A stretch of DNA of 62,263 bases, taken from SHLQ01 sp964451305 (lineage in GTDB: Bacteria; Actinomycetota; Acidimicrobiia; Acidimicrobiales; SHLQ01). The notes beneath the pieces were generated by a model. That model ran no database searches. It was not told where the DNA came from and saw only the letters and a list, made by a program, of their open reading frames with translations. Location of the stretch: assembly GCA_964451305.1 (NCBI GenBank), contig CAYVHV010000022.1, forward strand, positions 1 through 62,263, in the 5' to 3' direction. Numbering within the stretch: the stretch's first letter is position 1; the number at the start of each line of letters is the position of its first letter. Below, in pieces: positions 31,774 through 40,621 of this stretch. A program made the translations under genes and the position numbers.

Positions 31774-32619
31774 TTAGCTCCGGTCGATGCGGCCCTTCAT
31801 TGCGCGCAGTGCCATCGTCTGGCTGATCGTTCCGAGAATCCCGATCGCGAGCAGCGCCCTGCCAATCTCTGCGAAGTCCCATTCGTCTTCGAGCAACGAC
31901 CGCATTCCGGCGAGTACGTACGTGATTGGATTGAACGTTGCGATGTTCGCCATCCACGGGGTGAGGTTCTCGAGCGGAACCGTCGACGTTGTCAGAAACG
32001 CGAAGGGAAAGAAGAGAATGAAGCTTGCACCCACGGCGCCGGGACTCGCCGTCTTCAACGCGATCGCGTAGGGAAAGCCGGTGAAGGCTAGACCCCAAAG
32101 AGCACCCATCAAGATGAACGCGAGTGCGCCAAGAGGTCCCGTCCCAAAGGACACCCCGAACGCGAGCCCGAGGATCACGACGGGAATGCACAGGCCCACG
32201 ACGAGCACGAAGTCGGCGAGCATCAACCCCAAGAGAAGGGGAAGACGTCGTGCGGGGCTAAGCAGCAGCCGGTCGAAGTAGCCGGATTGGATATCGATGA
32301 CGAGGCCAGGAGCACGACTGATTCCGGTGACGGCGAAGATGATCGCCGTCGGCAACTGAAAGGCCCGGTAGCTGAAGTCTTCTGAAACGGGAAAGGCCTC
32401 GGTCAGGTCTTCGAGGGCGCCGATGTTGACGATGAAGAAAAATGCAGGAACGAACAGTGCGGGGATGAACGACTCTGGCTCGCGTGGGATGGAGCGGATT
32501 GCTCGACGAGCGATCGTGAACATGTCTCGCAAGAAGCCGGAGGGCTTTGCGCGAACGTTCGAGCGGACCACTACGGGGCGGGCAATTGTGTCTGTGTCTT
32601 GTGGTGTTGCTGCGGTCAT
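31774..32619 (-). CDS. ABC-2 type transporter permease (DrrB-like)
   Basis: This 281-residue permease has six hydrophobic helices and an amphipathic N-terminus (FTIARRAIRSIPREPESFIPALFVPAFFF) typical of the DrrB/NodJ ABC-2 group. The conserved segment after helix 5 (FPFAFLTTSTVPLENLTPWM, then NIATFNPITYVLAGMR) is clearly present. Such permeases export drugs, lipids or polysaccharide precursors. The start overlaps the stop of the ATPase gene by 4 bp (32616-32619). Confidence 0.9.
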   Translation of the reverse strand: MTAATPQDTDTIARPVVVRSNVRAKPSGFLRDMFTIARRAIRSIPREPESFIPALFVPAFFFIVNIGALEDLTEAFPVSEDFSYRAFQLPTAIIFAVTGISRAPGLVIDIQSGYFDRLLLSPARRLPLLLGLMLADFVLVVGLCIPVVILGLAFGVSFGTGPLGALAFILMGALWGLAFTGFPYAIALKTASPGAVGASFILFFPFAFLTTSTVPLENLTPWMANIATFNPITYVLAGMRSLLEDEWDFAEIGRALLAIGILGTISQTMALRAMKGRIDRS

Positions 32620-33557
32620 GCGTTTACCTCGATTCGGTCGCCAGTGAGCTCGAGGAAGACATCGTCGAGCGTCGGCGTGCGGAGTGTGAGTTCGGCAACT
32701 TCTGCGCCGACCTGATCGAGCTGCACAGCGATTGGTGAGACCGAGGCAGCACCGTTGCTGACAGAGATGAGTAGAGAGCGAGGACCGCGGTCGACCTTGT
32801 CGACCACATCGAGTTGGGTGAGCGCGGCGATCGCTGGCTCGACCTCGCCGTGCAAGCGAACCTGGATCACGTCGCTTCCAACCGAGCGTTTTAGTTCGTC
32901 GGGCGTGCCTTCTCCAACGATCTTGCCCGCGTTGATAATGCCCACCCGGTCGGCGAGGTCGTCAGCCTCTTCGAGGTACTGGGTGGTGAGAAAGATCGTC
33001 GTGCCGAGCTCGCTGTTGAGCGCACGGACCTCTTCCCACACCCGTGTACGGCTTTGCGGATCGAGCCCGGTCGTGGGTTCGTCGAGAAACAGCAGGTCTG
33101 GGTTATGCATGAGCGACGCCGCAAGATCGAGGCGACGCTTCATGCCGCCGGAGTACTCGTTGATCCACCGATCGATCGCGTCGAACTCGATGAGTGTCGA
33201 CAGCTCGTCGATCCTCTGGGCGACCTCAGATTTTGTCAGTCCGTAGAGGGCCCCTTGGAGTTGTAGGATCTCACGGCCGCTTTGCTTGTCGTCCAGCGAG
33301 GCTTCTTGCAGCGCCGCACCGATTCGAAGTCGGATCTGGTCTGCGCCGGTCACCACGTCGTGGCCGAGCACGGTGGCGGTGCCTGCGGTCGGGGTCAGTA
33401 GCGTCGTGAGCATCTTGACGACGGTCGACTTTCCCGCGCCATTCGGTCCGAGGAACCCGTAGATCTCTCCGGATTTCACCTCGAGGTCCACGCCGCGGAC
33501 GGCCTCGACCTCATCAAAGCTGCGAACCAACCCAGCCGTCTCGATCACATTGTCCAT
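32616..33557 (-). CDS. ABC transporter ATP-binding protein (DrrA-like)
   Basis: This 313-residue ATPase has Walker A GPNGAGKST (about 37-45), signature YSGGMKRRLDLA, Walker B LLFLDEPTTGLD and an FLTTQYLEEADDLADRV switch region. The ~80-residue C-terminal extension is characteristic of the DrrA/daunorubicin-resistance family, where it stabilises the transporter. With the overlapping permease gene it forms a complete exporter. There are no biosynthetic genes nearby, so the substrate is open. Confidence 0.92.
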   Translation of the reverse strand: MDNVIETAGLVRSFDEVEAVRGVDLEVKSGEIYGFLGPNGAGKSTVVKMLTTLLTPTAGTATVLGHDVVTGADQIRLRIGAALQEASLDDKQSGREILQLQGALYGLTKSEVAQRIDELSTLIEFDAIDRWINEYSGGMKRRLDLAASLMHNPDLLFLDEPTTGLDPQSRTRVWEEVRALNSELGTTIFLTTQYLEEADDLADRVGIINAGKIVGEGTPDELKRSVGSDVIQVRLHGEVEPAIAALTQLDVVDKVDRGPRSLLISVSNGAASVSPIAVQLDQVGAEVAELTLRTPTLDDVFLELTGDRIEVNA

Positions 33558-33601
33558 GCGGCAACGCTAACGCCGAGTTTCGAAACGGTCACCCCATTAC
33601 T

Positions 33602-34657
33602 TCAGGCGACGAGAAGTACGGCCCCGAGGCTGACGGTGGCGACGACGAGGGAGGCAAGAGCGCCGAGCGCAAGTGGAGCACCGCCGAGCGTGCGGAGCTT
33701 GCTGATCTGCACTCCGGCGCCAAGCCCGACCAACGCAATCGCGAATAGGAGGCTCTCCACCCAGCGGTTTCCTTCGATGACCACCTCGGGAACGGTACCG
33801 GTGCTTCGAAGTGCAACGAAGAGCAAGAAGCCGGCGACGAATCCCGGGATCGGTGCGGGCCGTGCCGCTCCGGTAGGTGCTTGACGGTTTCGAGAGATGC
33901 TGACGCCGGTGACGAGCGGTGCGAGAAGAAGCACACGGGTGAGTTTCACAACGACTGCGGCAGCGAGAACTTCGGGTCCTCGTGCTGCGCCAGCCGAGAC
34001 GACCTGGGCAACGTCGTGGATACTTGCGCCGGCCCAGATGGCGTACTGCGCATCGGTCAATCCAAACGCACTACCGAGCAGTGGAATGGCGAACATGGCG
34101 ACCGTGCCGGCGAGTGTGACGAGCCCGATGGCGACTGCGACTTCTTCTTCCTCGGCGTTCGAGCTTCCTTCCATGGCAGCGATCGCCGAGGCTCCGCAGA
34201 TCGAGTAGCCGGTGGCGATAAGCAATGAGAGGGGGCGGGACACCCCGAGTCGGCGACCCAGGAGTTGGGTGCCGAAAAAGGTAGCCGTCACCGTGGCGAC
34301 GATCGTGAGAATGACACCGGCACCGAGTTGAGACACGCTGTCGATCGAGAGGCGCATTCCGAGGGCGATGACTCCAACTCGGAGGATGTGTTTGCCGGCG
34401 AAGGTGAGGCCTGGGCGGAGTCGGTCGATCGGGAGTCCCGCGTTGCTGAGCGCCATGCCGCAGATCACGGCGACGGTTAGCGTTGAGGTGCCCAGCGCAC
34501 CTCCAAGCCATCGTGCGGCAAGGCCCAACGCTACGGCGACGGCGATACCCGGGGCCAGACTGATGTCGAGCGCGTTCGCTCGACTGGCCAGTCGGGCTTG
34601 GGTGCGTATGACGAGCTTTGACACACATTGATCGTGAGCCACCGAAGCAGCGTTCAC
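33602..34657 (-). CDS. YeiH-family (UPF0324) putative sulfate exporter
   Basis: This roughly 351-residue integral membrane protein has about ten helices. The family's key stretches are PGLTFAGKHILRVGVIALG, IATGYSICGASAIAAMEG and AIWAGASIHDVAQVVSAG. YeiH relatives are annotated as sulfate exporters on limited evidence. The frame is open to 34750; GTG 34657 is preferred because AAGGGGG lies 5 nt upstream, while GTG 34624 is another option. It is divergent from the lipoprotein gene at 34826. Confidence 0.85.
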   Translation of the reverse strand: MNAASVAHDQCVSKLVIRTQARLASRANALDISLAPGIAVAVALGLAARWLGGALGTSTLTVAVICGMALSNAGLPIDRLRPGLTFAGKHILRVGVIALGMRLSIDSVSQLGAGVILTIVATVTATFFGTQLLGRRLGVSRPLSLLIATGYSICGASAIAAMEGSSNAEEEEVAVAIGLVTLAGTVAMFAIPLLGSAFGLTDAQYAIWAGASIHDVAQVVSAGAARGPEVLAAAVVVKLTRVLLLAPLVTGVSISRNRQAPTGAARPAPIPGFVAGFLLFVALRSTGTVPEVVIEGNRWVESLLFAIALVGLGAGVQISKLRTLGGAPLALGALASLVVATVSLGAVLLVA

Positions 34658-34825
34658 TAGCCCCCTTCGATCTACTTGCTCATAGGCGTGGTATATGGGT
34701 TCAGGTTTCTCCGCTGAATACCGGAGTTGGGTGAGGCTGAGTAGTCGCATGCGCGAATTGAGTGATGCCTAGGTAATCGCCCTTCCGTACCGTGCGATTT
34801 CTTACGAACGAAGGTGGGTAACTTC

Positions 34826-35055
34826 ATGAAGACAAAACAATCACGGCCTCTTGCGGCTCGCTCAGCATTCGGTAGAGCGGGTCTCAAAATGGCAACACTT
34901 CTCCTCAGTACGGGGCTTCTGCTCGCCGCATGCGGTGGTGGCGACGATGTACTCGAAGCAGCATCAGAGGCGGTCGGGGAGGCAATTTCTGAAGAGATAG
35001 AAGATCGAAGCGATGATGCGGAACCAACTGATTCTGCAGGCGGTGAGGGTCGACC
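34826..35055 (+). CDS. Lipoprotein, truncated by assembly gap
   Basis: 76 residues are visible before the gap. A positively charged start (MKTKQSRPLAARSAFGRAG) and a hydrophobic stretch lead to the lipobox LLAAC (lipidated Cys near residue 36). An acidic, Ala/Glu/Asp-rich segment follows (EAASEAVGEAISEEIEDRSDD). ATG 34826 follows AAGGTGGG at 34811-34818. It should be anchored to the outer face of the membrane. The remainder is lost in the gap, so no function can be given. Confidence 0.7.
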
Positions 35056-35155
35056 NNNNNNNNNNNNNNNNNNNNNNNNNNNNNNNNNNNNNNNNNNNNN
35101 NNNNNNNNNNNNNNNNNNNNNNNNNNNNNNNNNNNNNNNNNNNNNNNNNNNNNNN
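35056..35155. other. Assembly gap of 100 N
   Basis: Exactly 100 undetermined bases. Unlike the first gap, the flanks share no repeat, so real sequence of unknown length is missing here. It separates a lipoprotein start from the end of a LuxR-type regulator. Confidence 0.97.
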
Positions 35156-35287
35156 AGCAAGGAGATTGCCGAGACCTTCTTTCTGTCGGCGCGCACGGTC
35201 GACAATCACCTACGAAGCGCTTATCAGCGGCTGGGGATTTCAGGTCGGCACGAGTTGGCATCGATCTTCGGCTCGCAGAGCGGCTGA
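35156..35287 (+). CDS. LuxR-type HTH regulator, C-terminus only
   Basis: The 43 visible residues are the second half of a LuxR (GerE) helix-turn-helix: SKEIAETFFLSARTVDNHLRS followed by AYQRLGISGRHELASIF. This is normally preceded by LTxRExEVLxLxAxG, which falls in the gap. The parent could be a response regulator or a large LAL-type ATPase regulator. The frame happens to be in phase with the lipoprotein across the N run, but the two are different proteins. Confidence 0.8.
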   Translation, partial: SKEIAETFFLSARTVDNHLRSAYQRLGISGRHELASIFGSQSG

Positions 35288-35296
35288 GCAGTCGGT

Positions 35297-35965
35297 TCAG
35301 CCTGAGAGCAGTGCACAGCACGTGCGAGTTCCGGGGGCGATTTCAGTGAATCCGCCATCTTTGATGACCACGGGTGCGGCTGCCACGAGCTCTTCCCAAA
35401 GTTGACCGGTGGGTGTGAGCACTCGAACTGGTCTGGATGCAGCGTTCCAGTTCAATCGATCACTCCGATCGAGTTGTTCCCAGAGCCGCTGAGAGGCGTG
35501 CGCGACCTGGGCTCCACGCTTTCCCCAACTCATCTCGACGGCGGGATCGAGGGCGACCGTGAGGGTCGGGCCGTTGACTGGTTCGAGCGTCGAGGTCGGT
35601 TCTGGCTCATCCAACGGGGTTGACTGGATCTGCAACTTGGATAGTTCTGGCGGTGCGTCTTCGATGATGCCCGGCACAAAGATGCGCACTTCGGCGGTGC
35701 CATGTCGAACGGTGAGGCCCGGAACTTCTTGAGCGCGCTGCCAGGCCGAAGCACGAGCGCGTCGCATGATCTTTCGAATGCGCGAACCGTTCCACGCCGC
35801 AACGTCATCGTGCCATTCGCCGCCGGGAAGTGACTTGGCGTGATCGAGCATCATGATGACACCGAGAGCTGCGGCGCCGAACACGTCGGCGAGCTCGGGT
35901 GGGTCGGTCTTTTCGACCCGAGCTGCGAGTTGCAGTGCTCGTGGTCGGTCTTCATATTCAGGCAC
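35297..35965 (-). CDS. Peptidyl-tRNA hydrolase, PTH2 type with extra N-terminal domain
   Basis: This 222-residue protein ends in a PTH2 fold (about 130-220): MSWGKRGAQVAHASQRLWE corresponds to the K-G-x-x-A-x-Q-x-x-H-A catalytic block, and VVIKDGGFTEIAPGTRTCCAL to the D-A/G-G-x-T-x-I-x-P-G-T block. The N-terminal ~125 residues (RALQLAARVEKTDPPELADV...) are the partner domain found in actinobacterial versions. It should release peptides from stalled peptidyl-tRNAs. The start GTG 35965 is preferred over the long open frame to 36061. Bacteria usually rely on the unrelated Pth1 enzyme. Confidence 0.8.
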   Translation of the reverse strand: MPEYEDRPRALQLAARVEKTDPPELADVFGAAALGVIMMLDHAKSLPGGEWHDDVAAWNGSRIRKIMRRARASAWQRAQEVPGLTVRHGTAEVRIFVPGIIEDAPPELSKLQIQSTPLDEPEPTSTLEPVNGPTLTVALDPAVEMSWGKRGAQVAHASQRLWEQLDRSDRLNWNAASRPVRVLTPTGQLWEELVAAAPVVIKDGGFTEIAPGTRTCCALLSG

Positions 35966-36111
35966 CCGCCCAGTGTGGCCGATGGTGAGCCGGTCGGGGA
36001 GTCGACGGGTGACGACTGCCAGCAATACGTGGCAGCGATGAGTGGCAGCAATAAGTGGCATGGAGTGAGAGTCACAGAGGAGGAAGGTTCCGTTGCACTT
36101 ACCCTTCTGGG

Positions 36112-37827
36112 ATGGGAATCGTGGAGAAGCTGAAGAGCCGTCGCGTCGACCCGACGACGAAGCGCTATGACTACATCGTCGTCGGCGGCGGCAGCGCGGG
36201 TTGTGCGATGGCGAATCGGCTGAGCGCCGATCCGAACAACGACGTGCTTGTTCTCGAAGCTGGTCGCAAAGACTGGAAGTGGGACGTCTTCATCCACATG
36301 CCAGCCGCGTTGACCTACCCGATCGGGAGCCGGTTCTACGACTGGAAGTACGAGAGCGAACCCGAGCCGCACATGTTCGGTCGACGGGTGTATCACGCCC
36401 GAGGCAAGGTGCTCGGTGGGTCGAGCAGCATCAACGGAATGATCTTCCAGCGGGGCAACCCAATGGACTACGACAAATGGGGCGCGACTCCCGGACTCGA
36501 GAATTGGGACTACGCCCACTGCCTGCCGTACTTCAAACGCATGGAGAACCGGATCTCCGGTGGCGATGCGTACCGCGGCGATAATGGCCCTCTCGAACTC
36601 GAGACCGGACCAGCTCGCAATCCGCTCTTCGACGCCTGGCTCGCCGCCGGTCCACAAGCGGGCTTTCCGTCGACCAATGACGTCAATGGGTTCCGCCAAG
36701 AGGGTTTTGCCGTCTTCGACAAGAACGTTCGGCGGGGCCGTCGGCTCAGCGCTGCGCGGGCATATCTCCATCCCGTTCTCGACCGACCCAACCTCACACT
36801 CGTCACCGGTGCGATGGCCAACAAGGTGCTCTTCGACGGCAACCGTGCGATCGGTGTCGAGTATCGACGACGGGGCAAGGTGCACACGGTCACCTCCGAG
36901 AATGTCGTGAGTTGCGGAGGAGCGTTCAACACGCCGCAGTTGCTGCAGCTGAGCGGCGTTGGTGACTGGGAATTGCTCAGCAGCATGGGCATCGATGTCG
37001 TGAGCGATCTGCCCGGTGTTGGTGAGAACCTTCAGGACCATCTCGAGGTGTACATCCAACACTCGTGTACCCAGCCCGTGTCGATGCAGAAGTACAACGC
37101 GAACTGGCGCATGCCCTTCATCGGGCTCCAGTGGCTCGCGCGCCGCGGTCCCGCCGCAACGAATCACTTCGAAGCCGGAGCGTTCGTTCGAAGCAATGAC
37201 TCCGTCGAGTATCCAAACCTGATGTACCACTTCCTTCCGATCGCGATCCGCTACGACGGTTCATCGCCCGAAGGTGGCGACGGGTATCAGGTGCACGTCG
37301 GGCCGATGTATTCCGATGTCCGAGGCAGCGTGAAGATCCGGAGCCGCGACCCGCGCATGTACCCGGCCGTGCAGTTCAACTATCTCTCGACCGAGAACGA
37401 TCGCAAGGAGTGGGTCGAAGCGATTCGGACGACTCGCAAGATCATGGCCCAGCCCGCGTTCGAGCCGTATAACGGTGGCGAGATCTCACCAGGAGCCGAG
37501 GTCGAAACCGACGAGCAGATCCTGGATTGGATTCGCGCGGACGCCGAGACAGCGTTGCATCCGAGCTGCACCGCCAAGATGGGTCCACCATCAGATCCAA
37601 TGGCGGTGGTCGATCCCAACACCATGGCGGTGCACGGGACCGAGGGCCTGTACGTCGTGGATGCGTCGGTGATGCCTGCGGTCAGCAACGGCAATATCTA
37701 TGCGCCCGTCATGATGATCGCCGAGCGCGCTGCGGATCTCATCCTCGGCAACGAGACGCTGGCCCCCGATTTCACCGAGGTCTATCGCAACCCGACCGCC
37801 GGCCAATTCCACGACGCGGAAATCTAG
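36112..37827 (+). CDS. betA: GMC-family oxidoreductase, choline dehydrogenase-like
   Basis: This 571-residue flavoenzyme has the FAD-binding DYIVVGGGSAGCAMANRLS (about 21-39), GMC signature 1 (HARGKVLGGSSSINGMIFQRG), signature 2 (GGAFNTPQLLQLSGVG) and the C-terminal catalytic His region (ALHPSCTAKMG, then VVDASVMPAVSNGNIYAPVMMIAERAADLI). This pattern and length match BetA, which oxidises choline to betaine aldehyde. No betB or choline transporter gene is adjacent, so another alcohol is possible. Start ATG 36112; the open frame to 36055 lacks a signal. Confidence 0.88.
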   Translation: MGIVEKLKSRRVDPTTKRYDYIVVGGGSAGCAMANRLSADPNNDVLVLEAGRKDWKWDVFIHMPAALTYPIGSRFYDWKYESEPEPHMFGRRVYHARGKVLGGSSSINGMIFQRGNPMDYDKWGATPGLENWDYAHCLPYFKRMENRISGGDAYRGDNGPLELETGPARNPLFDAWLAAGPQAGFPSTNDVNGFRQEGFAVFDKNVRRGRRLSAARAYLHPVLDRPNLTLVTGAMANKVLFDGNRAIGVEYRRRGKVHTVTSENVVSCGGAFNTPQLLQLSGVGDWELLSSMGIDVVSDLPGVGENLQDHLEVYIQHSCTQPVSMQKYNANWRMPFIGLQWLARRGPAATNHFEAGAFVRSNDSVEYPNLMYHFLPIAIRYDGSSPEGGDGYQVHVGPMYSDVRGSVKIRSRDPRMYPAVQFNYLSTENDRKEWVEAIRTTRKIMAQPAFEPYNGGEISPGAEVETDEQILDWIRADAETALHPSCTAKMGPPSDPMAVVDPNTMAVHGTEGLYVVDASVMPAVSNGNIYAPVMMIAERAADLILGNETLAPDFTEVYRNPTAGQFHDAEI

Positions 37828-37839
37828 GCCGCCCCTGGT

Positions 37840-38295
37840 CTACTCAGCCGGGAGTTCGGGCTGGAGAGCCGACACGTAGTCGACGAGCCGGCTGGCGATT
37901 TCGAAGGTGATCTCCTCGTCGTCTAGATCGGGTTCGATCCAAGTTTCCGAAACTCGACGCCAGTTTTCCGCGCCATAGAACACGTCGACCTCGGGCTGGG
38001 TGCCGAGTTCCTTTCGCCATTTCTTCTCGGTGGTCATGAGGTGATCGACGACCGAGATGTTCTTCGATTGGTCTTTGTGTTCGCTATGGAACCCAATCTC
38101 GATGGCCATGCCTTCGGTTCCATCGATGTAGCGGCGTGAGAGCACCTGTGCTTCGTAGTGTTCTTTGCCGGCGGCGTCGGTGTCGAACCATACCTTTACG
38201 CCGCGCCGATGAGCCCGAACTCGGACCTCGCCGATCGCGTCGGGAGCCATCGCTCGAACCAACTCTGCGACTTCATCAAAGACCGACAACTCCAC
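37840..38295 (-). CDS. Conserved-looking hypothetical protein
   Basis: This unrecognised cytosolic protein of about 151 residues starts at GTG 38295 (MELSVFDEVAELVRAMAPD). It has an amphipathic N-terminal helix and a beta-rich middle (VRVRAHRRGVKVWFD, EHYEAQVLSRRYI, MAIEIGFHSEH). A C-terminal helix-rich part (KWRKELGTQPEVDVFYGAENWRRVSETW) is Trp-rich and acidic at the end. The composition suggests a folded globular protein. It converges on betA 12 bp away. The frame is open to 38409 without a better start. Confidence 0.7.
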   Translation of the reverse strand: MELSVFDEVAELVRAMAPDAIGEVRVRAHRRGVKVWFDTDAAGKEHYEAQVLSRRYIDGTEGMAIEIGFHSEHKDQSKNISVVDHLMTTEKKWRKELGTQPEVDVFYGAENWRRVSETWIEPDLDDEEITFEIASRLVDYVSALQPELPAE

Positions 38296-38366
38296 GAGCC
38301 TGAGAATAGGTGCCCAGCACGTTTTCACAAAAGAGACAGAAGCAGGGTGCGTCGGGTAGCGGTGGT

Positions 38367-39374
38367 TCAGCCGGTAGGGGTCGATGGCGACGTTCGAGAT
38401 CGATTCCATTGTTTTCCGAGTTTGATGGCTTCAAGAATCGCGAGCACGACGGCGATATTGATGCCGACGACGAGCGCTATTCGCCACAGGTTCGGAGGTG
38501 GGGTGAACAGACTGTCTGTCGACCGAACGATCTCTACCCACTCGTCCTGGTCGATCAGTTGGAGTTGCTCGACGAGCTCTGAGCTTCGCACCTGTTGCTC
38601 CGGGCGCTCGGAGTTTTCTTCGGCGAGCAACGAAAAGACAAACCCATCACTCGTCCACGCAACGGTCTCGCGATCATCGAATTCTTGGCTGATACGCACT
38701 CCGGTCTGGCCGAGAACCTCTATCGATGAGGTGGATACGTCATCTCCGTCCCGGGCCCAACCAGCGATGCGTTCCCACACACCACCGGTGGATCGAGTCG
38801 TGCTCGTCGCTGTCACGCTCGCGTAGTTAGGGAGGAGGGTGCGGTCATCAAAGTCATTCTCGAAGAAGAAGCTCCAACGAGTCGTCGGACCAGCCGAGTA
38901 TTCGAAATCGACGACTTCTTTGAGACCACTGGTGGCAGCGATTGACCAATCACCACCGACTTGGGTGAGTTGGCTCATCAGCTGACTTTGTTCCTCCGCA
39001 TCGATATTGATCGACCACGGACTGAGCCTCCCCGTATCGAAGACATCGAGTCCGAGGATCGCATTGTCGAACGGGTCGATCGATGCAGCGAAGACGATCG
39101 TGCGAGCAAGCCCAAACCCGTTGTCGACAATGTTCTCCTCCAGCGGGCCGCCGAAGAGGTCATCGGCGTCGAGCTCTGGATCTGTTGGCCGAAAGGACTG
39201 TGTCATCTCGTATCCGTCGATGACGATGGGAGCTGGCACCGGTTCGGTGGACACGTTGGGCTGGTCGCTATCCGCACGAGCTACCGAGACCGCCGGCGGC
39301 GTGACGCTCGCAATCATCATGATCAGCAGCGCAAGGACGATGATTACGTTGGGTGTACGTCGCTCGAACTTCAT
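38367..39374 (-). CDS. Membrane protein, paralogue of upstream sigma-operon protein
   Basis: This 335-residue protein is anchored at both ends: a helix near residues 10-32 (VIIVLALLIMMIASVTPPAVSVA) and one near the C-terminus (LWRIALVVGINIAVVLAILEAIKL). The ~240-residue exported domain contains APIVIDGYEMTQSFRPTDPE and LDADDLFGG, which align with APILIDGFDLDRTGRPLDPD and LDADDVLGE of the upstream protein, and both share a DPFDNAILGLDVF/DPFNNPIVGLELF block. They are tandem paralogues. Start ATG 39374 overlaps the upstream stop (ATGA). No known family; a sensor role in the sigma operon is inferred. Confidence 0.75.
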   Translation of the reverse strand: MKFERRTPNVIIVLALLIMMIASVTPPAVSVARADSDQPNVSTEPVPAPIVIDGYEMTQSFRPTDPELDADDLFGGPLEENIVDNGFGLARTIVFAASIDPFDNAILGLDVFDTGRLSPWSINIDAEEQSQLMSQLTQVGGDWSIAATSGLKEVVDFEYSAGPTTRWSFFFENDFDDRTLLPNYASVTATSTTRSTGGVWERIAGWARDGDDVSTSSIEVLGQTGVRISQEFDDRETVAWTSDGFVFSLLAEENSERPEQQVRSSELVEQLQLIDQDEWVEIVRSTDSLFTPPPNLWRIALVVGINIAVVLAILEAIKLGKQWNRSRTSPSTPTG

Positions 39375-40621
39375 GACGCTCGCTCCAGCTGCTGTGACCA
39401 CCACGCGAGCCCGAGTCCAAGGACGATGATCGGGATCACGCCACTGCTGAGTCCGGTCGAACCGCCGACGACGAACAACCAAATGATGCTGAACACGAGC
39501 GTGAGTACGAGGACGACGGCGGTGCGGAAATTGCCCTTGACGACGACCACGACGATCAACACGAGCAGGCTGATCACGAGCACCGAGAGGATGCTGAAGA
39601 GCACGATCTCAGCGCTCGAGGTCTCGCCGGATGCTCGGACGACGTTGACCCACTCCGAGCGTTCGGCAACTCGAAGCAGGCCGACGGAGTCAGATGCGTT
39701 TTCGGAAACCAGACGGTTTCCAACCTCGGTGGATGTTCCGAAGCGGTACGCGAAGCCATCGTCTACCCAGAACACGTCGTCGCTCGGTTCTTCGGGATTG
39801 CCTCGTGAAAGCATGATGCCCGAACCGCCGAGTACCTCGATCTCGGTTACCTCCTGGGGGCGTGGCGTTTCGTTGTCGACGAGGAGCGCCACCCACATCC
39901 ATTCAGAAATGGGCGCGGCGTCGGTGGTGGTGTGCGCTTGAAGTGTGACCTGTTCGTCGCCGTCCGAGAAGTCGAACTGCCACCCTGCGTCGAGCAAAAA
40001 TCGAGGGTCGATAGAGAAGCGGTCGATCTCAACAAGACCGGTGTCGGGCGAGATCGTCCACTCACCATCTCTTTGCGCAACGGTGTCGAGAATCGAGGTG
40101 AGCTCGTCGGCGTCTGCATGGAGCGACCATGGCCGGAATCCGCCGTCGGCGAAGAGTTCGAGGCCGACGATGGGATTGTTGAACGGGTCGATCGGGTCTG
40201 CGAATACGACATGCTCTTCGACGTCGAAGTTCCCGAACGAGGTGGTGTCTCCAATCTGGACAACCGGCTCGCCGAGGACATCGTCGGCATCGAGGTCCGG
40301 ATCGAGTGGTCGGCCAGTGCGATCGAGATCGAAGCCGTCGATGAGAATCGGAGCTGGCAGTGGTTCAGACGATTCGATCGGTTCATCAGGTTCGGTAGCG
40401 GTTTCAAGATCGTCCCCTCGTCCGAGTGCGAGCACACCCGCTATGGCGAAACCGATGAGCCACACGGCGAGCGCAATACGAAACGTCCAGCTGCTCGAAC
40501 GCTGGCCGGGAGGGTTGGTGAGGGGCGAGCGGAGCGCCGGTTGAGCGTTCGCCCAAACATTGGCCGATCCGCGAGGCGTGCCGCGCTCGGCGCGCCGTTC
40601 GAGGAGGTCGGGGAGGTTCAT
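39371..40621 (-). CDS. Membrane protein of ECF sigma operon, possible anti-sigma factor
   Basis: This 416-residue protein has a cytosolic N-terminus of ~45 residues (MNLPDLLERRAERGTPRGSA...) and a transmembrane helix at about 46-67 (FRIALAVWLIGFAIAGVLAL). An exported domain of ~265 residues follows, then three or four closely packed helices at the C-terminus (IVLFSILSVLVISLLVLIVVVVV and following). Its start overlaps the sigma stop by 4 bp, the usual place of an anti-sigma gene, yet no zinc-binding HxxxCxxC motif is present. The cytosolic peptide is therefore a candidate non-zinc sigma-binding segment. It is paralogous to the next gene. Confidence 0.75.
   Translation of the reverse strand: MNLPDLLERRAERGTPRGSANVWANAQPALRSPLTNPPGQRSSSWTFRIALAVWLIGFAIAGVLALGRGDDLETATEPDEPIESSEPLPAPILIDGFDLDRTGRPLDPDLDADDVLGEPVVQIGDTTSFGNFDVEEHVVFADPIDPFNNPIVGLELFADGGFRPWSLHADADELTSILDTVAQRDGEWTISPDTGLVEIDRFSIDPRFLLDAGWQFDFSDGDEQVTLQAHTTTDAAPISEWMWVALLVDNETPRPQEVTEIEVLGGSGIMLSRGNPEEPSDDVFWVDDGFAYRFGTSTEVGNRLVSENASDSVGLLRVAERSEWVNVVRASGETSSAEIVLFSILSVLVISLLVLIVVVVVKGNFRTAVVLVLTLVFSIIWLFVVGGSTGLSSGVIPIIVLGLGLAWWSQQLERAS

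Noticed and set aside
34814..35287. A single open frame reading through the second N run
   Set aside because: The N run has a placeholder length, so the frame match is accidental; the left part is a lipoprotein start and the right part a LuxR HTH.
35851..37230. A 459-residue open frame antisense to the choline dehydrogenase-like gene
   Set aside because: Antisense to a well-recognised GMC oxidoreductase and overlapping the PTH2 start; no domain visible.
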